A stretch of DNA of 5,267 nt from Neisseriaceae bacterium (GCA_017989485.1 JAGNPU010000167.1:1-5267), one strand, 5' to 3'. Shown: positions 1 through 4,968, numbered from the stretch's first letter. The notes: a model not told the origin generated them from the sequence alone. Program-made: numbers and translations.

Positions 1-2
1 CC

Positions 3-1376
3 ACCGATTTTTGGTCTGCCCGTCAGGCCGTGGCCAAGCTGGACGTCGAGGTGGATCCAGGCGTCGGCGTGGCCGTGTCTTCGGCCAGCATTGATGCCGC
101 CAACAAGGCCGCGCTCAATGGCCCTGGTGCCATCACCGCCGTCAACATTGGCACGGCGGCCGAACAGGTGGCGGCGGCCAAGGGCAGCCAGCGCATCATC
201 AGCGCCGAATACCACACCCCTTACGCCACCCACGCCACCATGGAGCCCTGTAACGCCACCGCCCACGTCCACGCCGACGGCATTGAGGTCTGGGGCCCGA
301 TTCAAGGCCAAGACTATGTGCGTGAGTTTTTGGCCAAGGCTTTTGCCTTCAAACATGAGCAAATCATCGTGCACACGACGTTCTTGGGCGGCAGCTTCGG
401 GCGTAAATTCCTGCCGGATGCCTCGCTACACGCCGCCTACGCCTCCAAGGCCGTCGGCAAGCCGGTTAAAGTCATTTACACCCGTGAATACGACACCCAG
501 CAGGGCTATTATCGTCCCGCTTGCAGCAGCCGCTTCAGCGCCGTCCTCAACGACAAAGGCTACCCTGACGCCCTCGTGGCGGAATATGCAGGCCAGGCGT
601 TGTATGGCGTGATCAAGCCCAAGCGGATGAAGGAGAATGGCGGCTGGGACGAAACCATGTTGGAAACCGTCTACGATTTGGCCTACCGCGTGCCCCATCT
701 TAAAGTGGTCGCCAGCGACGTCAAACAGCCCTTGCCGCTCAGTTTCTTACGCGGCGTGGGCAGCGTCTCCAGCGTGTTTTACCTAGAAAGCTTCATCAAT
801 GAGCTGGCCGCTCATGGGAAGATTGACCCGCTGCTGTATCGGCTCAATTTACTCAGCCACGACCCACTGGCCACGCGCGTGCTCAAAGCCGTCGGTCAGG
901 CCGCTAAATGGCACCAAAAACCAGCCAAAGGCGTGTTTCGTGGCCTGGCCTTTCAGGTGTGGACCGGTCGCGGCATGGCGTTTGAATCCTATGTCGCCAT
1001 CGTGGTGGAGCTCACCCTCAAAGACGGTGAGGCCAAGGTGACCAAAGCCGTCTGTGCCTTAGACTGTGGCCACCCCATCAACCCAGGCTTGATTAAGGCC
1101 AATATTGAAGGCGGCATCGGCTTTGCCCTGTGTGGTGCATTCAAGCAAAAACTACATTTTGCCGAGGGCGCCGTGGTGGAAAGCAACTTCACCGACTACC
1201 CCCTCTTGAGCATCGCCGAAATGCCCCACGTCGACACCGTCATTCTGGCCAGCGATCGCGCCCCTCAAGGCTGTGGTGAGCTCTCCAGCGCCGTCGTCGG
1301 CCCCGCCGTGGCCAGCGCACTTCATCAGGCAACGGGCAAAGCCCATCGACACATGCCCTTTGACCTAACCGCCTAA
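3..1376 (+). CDS. Molybdopterin-binding subunit of a xanthine dehydrogenase-family Mo hydroxylase (isoquinoline 1-oxidoreductase beta-like), 5'-truncated by the window
   Basis: The frame is open from the first bases, so the true start lies upstream; 457 C-terminal residues are visible of a family usually a little over 700 residues long. Family members bind molybdopterin cytosine dinucleotide and hydroxylate aldehydes or N-heterocycles, passing electrons to a small 2Fe-2S partner subunit. Visible landmarks in order: the HATMEP segment (near 228-248); the glycine motif GGSFGRKF (387-410); RGVGSVSSVFYLESFINELA (about 750-812), matching the family's R-S-V-G...ESF-DELA stretch; CALDCGHPINP with IEGGIGFAL (about 1056-1130), matching the cofactor-binding C-(A/V)-D-C-G...NP segment; SNFTDYPLL; and GCGE, whose Glu (1278-1280) sits where the family has its catalytic glutamate. 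The residues after that Glu (LSSAVV) differ from the usual proline-rich stretch, so the substrate is uncertain. The xdhC gene starts 80 bp downstream on the same strand, implying an operon. The 2Fe-2S subunit gene is probably upstream, outside the window. Confidence 0.93.
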   Translation, partial: TDFWSARQAVAKLDVEVDPGVGVAVSSASIDAANKAALNGPGAITAVNIGTAAEQVAAAKGSQRIISAEYHTPYATHATMEPCNATAHVHADGIEVWGPIQGQDYVREFLAKAFAFKHEQIIVHTTFLGGSFGRKFLPDASLHAAYASKAVGKPVKVIYTREYDTQQGYYRPACSSRFSAVLNDKGYPDALVAEYAGQALYGVIKPKRMKENGGWDETMLETVYDLAYRVPHLKVVASDVKQPLPLSFLRGVGSVSSVFYLESFINELAAHGKIDPLLYRLNLLSHDPLATRVLKAVGQAAKWHQKPAKGVFRGLAFQVWTGRGMAFESYVAIVVELTLKDGEAKVTKAVCALDCGHPINPGLIKANIEGGIGFALCGAFKQKLHFAEGAVVESNFTDYPLLSIAEMPHVDTVILASDRAPQGCGELSSAVVGPAVASALHQATGKAHRHMPFDLTA

Positions 1377-1382
1377 TCCCTA

Positions 1383-1430
1383 GGCCGTCCCCGTTCTTGC
1401 GCCACCCCAGCGCCGCAGCGGGAGACGGCC
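1383..1430 (+). promoter_or_regulatory. Intercistronic hairpin between the Mo-hydroxylase subunit and xdhC
   Basis: GGCCGTC-CCCG (1383-1393) pairs with CGGG-A-GACGGCC (1419-1430), giving an 11-bp GC-rich stem with one bulged A around a 25-nt loop. No T tract follows, so it is unlikely to be a full terminator. It could modulate the upstream:downstream mRNA ratio by partial attenuation or by blocking 3' decay; that role is inference. Confidence 0.45.
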
Positions 1431-1456
1431 CTCCACGTACAGGAAAAGAGAGACAC

Positions 1457-2494
1457 ATGGAAAGTTTAGACCTGATTGTGTTGCGCACCCTCCATCGTTG
1501 GCGCCAGCAGGGGCAGGCCGCATTGCTGGTGACGGTGATTCGCACCTGGGGCTCATCACCCCGCCCCGTGGGCGCCATGATGGCGATTAATGCCGAAGGC
1601 ACCGTCGTCGGTTCGGTTTCGGGTGGCTGCATCGAGGACGATTTAATCCGGCGTCACAGCCACATCGGCCAAGCCCAATGGCAGCACCGCCAAGACACCG
1701 AAACCCTGAGCTACGGCATCAGCGCGCAAGAAGCACAGCGCTTTGGCCTGCCCTGCGGCGGCACCATAGAGCTGTTGTTAGAATATGGCAATCAAGCCTC
1801 TGACCTGGCCGACCTATTGGCCCTACTCGATCAAGGCCATTTGGTGCGCCGTGAGGTACAACGCGCCGACGCACGCATGCGCTTAACCGTGGTGACTCAG
1901 CCAGAGCCCTTGCACGTCCAAGCGGACACCGTGCGCACCTGCTGCGGCCCTGCCTATCGGATGCTGCTGATCGGGGCCGGCCAGCTCAGCCAATACTTGG
2001 CCACCATGGCCCAGTTTTCTGGCTTTACCGTCACCGTGTGCGATCCCCGCCAGGAATATCAGCAGGGCTGGACCTTGCCCGACGTTCAGCTGGTGCAAAC
2101 CATGCCCGACGACACGGTGGTGGCCTTTCGGCCTGACCACCGCAGCTGCGTCATCGCCCTCACCCACGACCCCAAGCTAGACGACTTGGCCATCTTAGAA
2201 GCCTTGGCCAGCCCAGCGTTTTACATCGGCGCCATCGGCTCGCGCAAAAACAATCAGGCCAGGCGGCAACGCCTGATAGCGCACTTTGAGCAAACCGAGC
2301 ACACGCTGAAACGCCTACACGGCCCAATTGGCGTTTACATCGGCAGCAAAACCCCGGCCGAGATAGCGGTCAGCATCATGGCGGAAATCATTGCCAAGAT
2401 TAACGGGGTGGTGCTGCCCCAAAGCATGGACGTCGACGTCGCCAAAACCCTATTAGACGCCCAGCAACACCGGCGCTCCGCCACCGCGGCCTAA
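1457..2494 (+). CDS. xdhC: XdhC/CoxI-family molybdenum-hydroxylase maturation protein
   Basis: A 345-residue cytoplasmic protein, close to the usual length. XdhC proteins bind molybdenum cofactor and deliver it, in sulfurated form where needed, to xanthine dehydrogenase-type enzymes. The N-terminal XdhC/CoxI domain shows TWGSSPRPVGAMM (about 30-42), GSVSGGCIE (52-60) and GLPCGGTIELLLE (97-109), each with a family-conserved Cys or Gly cluster. A C-terminal Rossmann-type domain starts at LLIGAGQLSQYL (170-181) and continues with CDPR (195-198), ALTHDPKLDDLAI (234-246), YIGAIGSRKN (256-265) and IGSKTPAEIAVSIMAEI (295-311). I chose the ATG at 1457 because AGGAAAAGAGAGA lies just upstream (1441-1453) and the family begins close to this point. 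A TTG at 1397 would add 20 unrelated residues running through the hairpin. It follows the Mo-hydroxylase catalytic subunit and is closed by a strong terminator, so that enzyme is its likely client. Confidence 0.93.
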   Translation: MESLDLIVLRTLHRWRQQGQAALLVTVIRTWGSSPRPVGAMMAINAEGTVVGSVSGGCIEDDLIRRHSHIGQAQWQHRQDTETLSYGISAQEAQRFGLPCGGTIELLLEYGNQASDLADLLALLDQGHLVRREVQRADARMRLTVVTQPEPLHVQADTVRTCCGPAYRMLLIGAGQLSQYLATMAQFSGFTVTVCDPRQEYQQGWTLPDVQLVQTMPDDTVVAFRPDHRSCVIALTHDPKLDDLAILEALASPAFYIGAIGSRKNNQARRQRLIAHFEQTEHTLKRLHGPIGVYIGSKTPAEIAVSIMAEIIAKINGVVLPQSMDVDVAKTLLDAQQHRRSATAA

Positions 2495-2508
2495 GCGCGC
2501 AGACACGC

Positions 2509-2536
2509 AAAAGGACAGCTTAAGCTGTCCTTTTTT
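2509..2536 (+). terminator. Intrinsic terminator after xdhC
   Basis: AAAAGGACAGC (2509-2519) and GCTGTCCTTTT (2524-2534) form a perfect 11-bp stem closed by a TTAA loop, with the T run reaching 2536. It lies 15 bp after the xdhC stop. The A-run before the stem also makes it potentially bidirectional. Confidence 0.92.
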
Positions 2537-2696
2537 GATCACTGTCTGTTTGGCACGGTCCCTGCCTGAGGGCGAACTGGCACAGTCGCAGCCCCAACAT
2601 CTTAAAGACTATCTTTTTATATATTCACATGGTATTTTATAGATAACTGATTAATAATGAAATAAATACCGACCGCTACACGAAAAGGACTTTATT

Positions 2697-2936
2697 ATGG
2701 AAATCGTCATTGTACCGATTCTGGCATTTTTATGCTTCGCCTGTCTGGTCTTCTCTTTGGCCTCTCTGATGTCGGCCAATCGGCTCAAGCCGGATGCGCC
2801 TCAAGCCCGCACGATGGGGGACGCCCAGCGTCAAGACCAGCGACGCGCGGCGCTGAAAAAATCAGGCATTTTGTTTCTGGTTGCGCTGGCCGCCCTTATT
2901 CTGTTGGCGATTCTGACTTTTTCTGTGCCCAGTTAA
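2697..2936 (+). CDS. Small protein with two predicted transmembrane helices, function unknown
   Basis: A 79-residue protein I do not recognise. Hydrophobic segments at about residues 3-25 and 57-76 flank a hydrophilic loop rich in Lys and Arg (K31, R38, R45, R49, R50, K54, K55). By the positive-inside rule the loop should be cytoplasmic and both ends periplasmic. The ATG is supported by AAAAGGA (2683-2689), seven bases upstream. The gene stands alone: a terminator ends the xdhC unit 160 bp upstream, and the next gene is convergent. The AT-rich stretch at about 2600-2680 probably carries its promoter, but I cannot pick a convincing -35/-10 pair. Codon use is GC-rich like the genes to its left, which supports it as a resident chromosomal gene. 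A second open frame overlaps it, but this one has the better ribosome binding site and membrane-protein composition. Confidence 0.72.
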   Translation: MEIVIVPILAFLCFACLVFSLASLMSANRLKPDAPQARTMGDAQRQDQRRAALKKSGILFLVALAALILLAILTFSVPS

Positions 2937-2975
2937 CCCCTCGCACCACGGTCACCCAAATGGCCAATAAACCCT

Positions 2976-3019
2976 CGGCTGCGTAGGGCTAGCCGAACGC
3001 CGACCCCATCAGGGTCGGC
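2976..3019. terminator. GC-rich hairpins between convergent genes
   Basis: GCCGACCC (2999-3006) pairs with GGGTCGGC (3012-3019) around a CATCA loop, an 8-bp perfect stem. Just before it CGGCT (2976-2980) can pair with AGCCG (2991-2995). Neither is followed by a T run on either strand. They sit between the stops of two convergent genes, a typical place for a shared, possibly Rho-assisted, termination region. Confidence 0.45.
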
Positions 3020-3033
3020 CTCACCCCTAGGGC

Positions 3034-3309
3034 TTAATAGGTTGACGTAAAATCACCCTCCTTAGGATTTAAAATAAACCCTGATAACCCACCCTCACAC
3101 GCTATTTTTCTGTAGGCATAAATCTTGGCGATTCGCAGGTCTTTCCCTAATCGACATTGATCACCTGGCTGTATGACGCCTATCTCACCAGCAAGGTCTT
3201 TAACCTCTTTTTGCACGCTAATCGCCACTTGTGCCGTCACAGGCTGCATCGGTTCAGAGCACCCGGTGATGGCCAACACCATTAAAGTAAAAAATAAGCG
3301 TTGAGGCAT
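3034..3309 (-). CDS. Small putative lipoprotein, function unknown
   Basis: A 91-residue protein. Its N-terminus is a type II signal peptide: a basic start (MPQR), a hydrophobic core (LFFTLMVLAI) and the lipobox ITGC with the lipidated Cys at position 17, leaving about 75 mature residues. Ser at +2 after the Cys suggests outer-membrane rather than inner-membrane retention by the usual Lol rule. The mature part has two further cysteines (C52 in GDQCRLG, C71 in KIACEGG) that could form a disulfide in the periplasm. I do not recognise the family. The ATG is preceded by AAAAGGG on the minus strand (3319-3325) at normal spacing. It lies just left of the duplicated tRNA terminator and convergent with the small membrane protein gene. 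No clear promoter is visible. Confidence 0.75.
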   Translation of the reverse strand: MPQRLFFTLMVLAITGCSEPMQPVTAQVAISVQKEVKDLAGEIGVIQPGDQCRLGKDLRIAKIYAYRKIACEGGLSGFILNPKEGDFTSTY

Positions 3310-3343
3310 TTTTCTGATCCCTTTTAATCTGGTTCACACTATC

Positions 3344-3389
3344 TTCAACAGGCACAAAAAAAGATGCGTATTCAAAAAATGCACATCTT
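3344..3389 (-). repeat. Diverged second copy of the tRNA-Leu terminator region
   Basis: The 27 bp at 3344-3370 match 4704-4730 at 24 positions, and the second hairpin arm is also shared. The hairpin pairs AAGATGCGTA (3361-3370) with TGCACATCTT (3380-3389), with one mismatch and one G-T wobble, so it is a weaker, decayed form of the perfect stem at 4716-4750. Like that copy it lies downstream of a tRNA-Leu 3' end (here the 16-bp fragment at 3453) when read on the minus strand. It may still act as a terminator on the minus strand, where the A run becomes a T run. Confidence 0.7.
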
Positions 3390-3452
3390 GTTTATTGGCC
3401 TTAGCCTGATGATGCCCGTACGGTCAGCCCTGCAGAACAAATCTTTAATGAG

Positions 3453-3468
3453 TGGTGCCCAGAAGAGG
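3453..3468 (-). repeat. Distal copy of the tRNA-Leu 3' end (putative attachment site)
   Basis: Sixteen bases identical to 4827-4842, starting exactly at the terminal A of the tRNA's CCA and running into the T arm, in the same orientation as the tRNA. Beyond 16 bp the match to the tRNA stops. This is the structure expected for the displaced half-site left after integration into a tRNA gene. A 60-codon open frame crosses it but has no ribosome binding site and is not annotated. Confidence 0.8.
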
Positions 3469-3714
3469 CTTCTGGCTGTATTAATTAATATTCTTGCTTA
3501 TTCTGCTTTATGCCAACATGCCCATATTCCTTACTGCGCCCAATAAATTCTCGGAAAACCTTATTGGTTTTATAGCACCCATTTTGTGGCACCAGCTTGG
3601 CACCCATAAATGGCATTAAGCTAAAGGCATGGCCGCCCTCAGTTAAGAGGGCTTTTTACACTATTAAATAACTAATCATGCTTAGCTAAAAAATGAGCAT
3701 TAATTGACAAAAAA
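3469..3714. other. AT-rich stretch without a convincing protein gene
   Basis: Together with 3310-3468 this is about 400 bp without a supported coding region. It contains the duplicated hairpin and tRNA fragment at its left, two imperfect copies of a GCACCCAT motif (3575 and 3600), a possible two-tier stem (AGCTT 3594-3598 with AAGCT 3618-3622, enclosing CCAT/ATGG) and an intrinsic terminator at 3635. The frames crossing it lack ribosome binding sites and recognisable residues. Confidence 0.5.
3635..3657 (+). terminator. Intrinsic terminator on the + strand
   Basis: GCCCTC (3635-3640) pairs with GAGGGC (3647-3652) around AGTTAA, followed directly by TTTTT (3653-3657). It would stop + strand transcription, yet no supported + strand gene lies before it inside the element. 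It may serve a small RNA or be left from a lost gene. It would also protect the opposing lipoprotein gene from readthrough. Confidence 0.75.
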
Positions 3715-4152
3715 TCAATAACGACAATTAGAAGAAGACCAATCTTTAATAATGCCTTTTTTATCTGTAATAAAATTATCAACGCACACACGTGGATTAT
3801 TAAGATAAGGGTCATGTGAGCTATTTTGCGTTTTCTTAAATGTATATTGTGAGCCACCATCAGTTCTTTTATGCACACCCCAAGGACTGCCTCTTCTCAT
3901 AATAAGATCATCAATAGATTTACCAACCCATACTTGTCTGACGCTTCTAAATTCTTCGGCTTCTCTATCTCTTTTTAGTTTAATGGCAGCATCTCTTTCC
4001 GCATTTTTTCTTTGGCTTTTTGTCCCCAGCGGATCATTTAACAACTCTTCTAATATAAAATTACTGCCAGAGTTAACACAACCACTTAAAGCCCCTACAA
4101 AAAAAATCATAATGACTAGCCGTAATGGCTTTTTAATGTCCAAAAGATTCAT
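3715..4152 (-). CDS. BamE/SmpA-like small outer-membrane lipoprotein
   Basis: A 145-residue protein with a type II signal peptide: basic residues (KKPLR), a hydrophobic core (LVIMIFFVGAL) and lipobox LSGC with the lipidated Cys at 25. A charged, probably helical stretch follows (about 47-70, rich in K, R, D, E). The C-terminal part has the layout of many small proteobacterial lipoproteins of the BamE/SmpA-like fold: WVGKSIDDLIMRRGSPWGV (75-93), a central strand ending in SQYTF, then a region with C123 (RVCVDNF), a strand with an acidic turn and a final C143 (NCRY); the two cysteines may pair. The exact role is unknown. I chose ATG at 4152 because AGG lies nine bases upstream; a TTG at 4161 is the only nearby alternative. 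It is the only intact gene of the tRNA-Leu element and has its own promoter. Confidence 0.8.
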   Translation of the reverse strand: MNLLDIKKPLRLVIMIFFVGALSGCVNSGSNFILEELLNDPLGTKSQRKNAERDAAIKLKRDREAEEFRSVRQVWVGKSIDDLIMRRGSPWGVHKRTDGGSQYTFKKTQNSSHDPYLNNPRVCVDNFITDKKGIIKDWSSSNCRY

Positions 4153-4196
4153 AAGATTCAACCTAAATTCTAAATTAGTAACATGTTAAATAAATT

Positions 4197-4213
4197 GATA
4201 ATGATATCATTTA
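4197..4213. promoter_or_regulatory. Possible Fur-type operator over the lipoprotein promoter
   Basis: GATAATGATA followed by TCATT matches the classical 19-bp Fur box except for one missing base and the last three positions. It is centred on a palindrome overlapping the -10 box, where a bound repressor would block RNA polymerase. The AT-rich setting makes chance similarity possible, so this is a weak assignment. Confidence 0.3.
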
Positions 4214-4228
4214 AAAAACACCAGTCAA
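4201..4228 (-). promoter_or_regulatory. Sigma-70 promoter for the BamE/SmpA-like lipoprotein gene
   Basis: On the minus strand TTGACT (4223-4228) and TATCAT (4201-4206) are separated by 16 bp, each one base from consensus. Transcription would start near 4194, giving a leader of about 40 nt before the ATG at 4152. The -10 box lies inside a perfect 12-bp palindrome (AATGATATCATT, 4200-4211). Confidence 0.72.
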
Positions 4229-4236
4229 TAATCACA

Positions 4237-4740
4237 CTAATCTAATTCAAAATAATCCAGCGGATTTAATCGATTGCCTAGGCCAGTGCCAGCAAATGCC
4301 TTGGTGCGCACTTCAAAATGTAGGTGCACGCCTTTAGATAAGGTATCCATGCCCTTGGCGTTGCCAGTATCGCCACTCAGGCCAATCTGCTGCCCAGCCA
4401 CAACCAAGTCACCCTGCTTTACATCAATGCGCGACAGGTGGGTATAGAAGGCAAACAAGCCGCCGCCAATATCAATACACACTTGCTTGCCGTAGTCGGG
4501 GTTACATCCCCAAGGTATTTGCCAATCACGTCGCCAAAGGGCATGTGCTTTGGTAGAAAGCCAACAGACTTGTTTACAATGTTCAATTTGATTGACCCAC
4601 GCTTTCGCATCGGCTTTTGTTGGAAGCAACTTAGATCGCCCTATGCCCTTTAGGCGAACGCGGGCAAGATACCCAAGTTGTGTTTTGAGAAGATGCCCAT
4701 GTTTTCGACAGGCATAAAAAAAGATGTGTATTTTATACAC
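4237..4740 (-). pseudogene. Fused remnant: tyrosine-integrase N-terminus joined to the C-terminal half of an M23 metallopeptidase
   Basis: A single open frame of 167 codons with two unrelated parts. Residues 12-54 (RKHG...GYLARVRLKGIGRSKLLPTKADAKAWVNQIE) have the pattern of the arm-type DNA-binding domain at the start of many tyrosine integrases: RK-G, a strand ending in A-VR-KG, then a (P)TKA-A-AW--QIE helix. The core-binding and catalytic domains are absent. Residues about 80-167 are the C-terminal half of an M23 (LytM-type) peptidase: NPDYGKQVCIDIG, FAFYTHLS (96-103), KQGDLVVAGQQIGLSGDTGNA, and HLHFEVRT (139-146) with the H-x-H pair. The upstream H-(x)n-D zinc ligands are missing, so peptidase activity is unlikely. 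The listed start is a GTG inside the tRNA terminator hairpin; an ATG at 4715 is in another frame, suggesting an indel near the integrase start. Residues 55-79 belong to neither part. It lies directly beside tRNA-Leu, the normal place for an integrase gene. Confidence 0.68.
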
Positions 4741-4746
4741 ATCTTT
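4704..4746 (-). repeat. tRNA-proximal copy of the duplicated terminator region
   Basis: Pairs with 3344-3389: 24 of 27 bases match in the first part (4704-4730), and the second hairpin arm is also shared. Each copy lies at a similar distance from a copy of the tRNA-Leu 3' end (80 bp here, 63 bp at the distal site). The duplication therefore covers a longer block than the 16-bp attachment core, although the sequence between hairpin and tRNA end has diverged strongly. Confidence 0.7.
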
Positions 4747-4750
4747 TTTT
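4716..4750 (-). terminator. Intrinsic terminator of tRNA-Leu (bidirectional form)
   Basis: A perfect 16-bp inverted repeat, 4716-4731 against 4735-4750, with a 3-nt loop. Each arm ends in seven A/T bases, so either strand yields a hairpin plus a U run. On the minus strand it lies 77 nt after the CCA end of the tRNA. It covers the GTG start of the fused frame, so a functional start there is doubtful. Confidence 0.9.
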
Positions 4751-4826
4751 ATAAAGCTCGATTATTTAACCAACTGGCACCCGTTTGTCACCGATGCACT
4801 GCCAACCATTGATTAATAAGTAATTA

Positions 4827-4842
4827 TGGTGCCCAGAAGAGG
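4827..4842 (-). repeat. tRNA-proximal attachment repeat (3' end of tRNA-Leu)
   Basis: The 16 terminal bases of the tRNA gene, identical to 3453-3468 in direct orientation. The identity begins exactly at the 3' terminal base of the tRNA, so insertion leaves a complete functional tRNA, as in most tRNA-targeted integrations. Confidence 0.8.
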
Positions 4843-4911
4843 ACTCGAACCTCCACACCTTGCGGCACATGGACCTGAACCATGCGCGTCTACCAATTCC
4901 GCCACCTGGGC
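4827..4911 (-). tRNA. tRNA-Leu (anticodon CAG)
   Basis: Read on the minus strand, an 85-nt class II tRNA. Acceptor arm GCCCAGG pairs with TCTGGGC (last pair G-T), followed by discriminator A and an encoded CCA. The D arm has the typical leucine form (TGGCGG-AATTGGTAGAC). The anticodon arm is CATGG-TTCAGGT-CCATG with anticodon CAG at 4875-4877, reading CUG codons. A variable arm with TGCCGCAAGGTG precedes the T arm, GGAGG-TTCGAGT-CCTCT. The long variable arm and D-loop pattern are diagnostic for Leu. It has its own promoter, structured leader and terminator, and serves as the integration target of the element on its 3' side. Confidence 0.97.
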
Positions 4912-4923
4912 ACTGCGCCTATC

Positions 4924-4968
4924 TTGCCAAAAGACCACACACGCTAGCGTTTAGCGTCTGCTTGGCAA
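4924..4968 (-). other. Stem-loop in the 5' leader of the tRNA-Leu precursor
   Basis: TTGCCAA and TTGGCAA (4924-4930, 4962-4968) are perfect complements enclosing AGAC/GTCT (4932-4935, 4956-4959) and an inner stem ACGCTA/TAGCGT. The leader between promoter and tRNA therefore folds into a multi-tier hairpin before RNase P cleavage. It may help processing or shield the precursor; that role is inference. Confidence 0.5.

Larger units (their letters stand above)
3453..4842 (-). mobile_element. Remnant of an integrative element inserted at tRNA-Leu(CAG)
   Basis: The segment is bounded by 16-bp direct repeats of the tRNA-Leu 3' end (3453-3468 and 4827-4842), 1374 bp apart. The first frame next to the tRNA resembles the N-terminus of a tyrosine integrase, the usual gene order for such elements. 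The base composition is much more AT-rich than the left half of the window. The interior holds that fused frame (4237-4740), one intact lipoprotein gene (3715-4152) and a stretch with no protein gene (3469-3714). There is no complete integrase, replication or transfer gene, so the element should be unable to move by itself. An alternative is duplication of the tRNA 3' region without an element; the integrase-like residues argue against it. Confidence 0.68.

Noticed and set aside
91..612. Second long + strand frame inside the Mo-hydroxylase gene
   Set aside because: Its Pro/Arg/Ser/Ala-rich translation is a typical shadow of GC-rich coding DNA; the overlapping frame carries all family motifs.
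1047..1062. GCCGTCTG-like sequence resembling the core of a Neisseria DNA-uptake sequence
   Set aside because: Only a partial match (followed by TG rather than AA), single and within a coding region; no other copy is seen.
1397..1456. TTG start 20 codons upstream of the chosen xdhC start
   Set aside because: It would run through the intercistronic hairpin and adds residues unlike the family; the ATG at 1457 has a purine-rich ribosome binding site.
1240..1632. Minus-strand frame spanning the gap between the Mo-hydroxylase gene and xdhC
   Set aside because: It is antisense to two clear genes, low-complexity and without family features.
2541..2696. Promoter for the small membrane protein in the AT-rich stretch
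   Set aside because: Several TATA-like hexamers occur, but none has a credible -35 partner at proper spacing, so no specific site is annotated.
3364..3546. Open frame of 60 codons on the + strand
   Set aside because: It begins inside the duplicated terminator hairpin, crosses the tRNA-derived repeat and has no ribosome binding site, so it looks accidental.
4419..4610. Alternative minus-strand frame overlapping the fused integrase/M23 remnant
   Set aside because: It covers the M23 C-terminal motifs in the wrong frame and has no recognisable content of its own; only its PFGDVI stretch is noted, as possible frameshift evidence.
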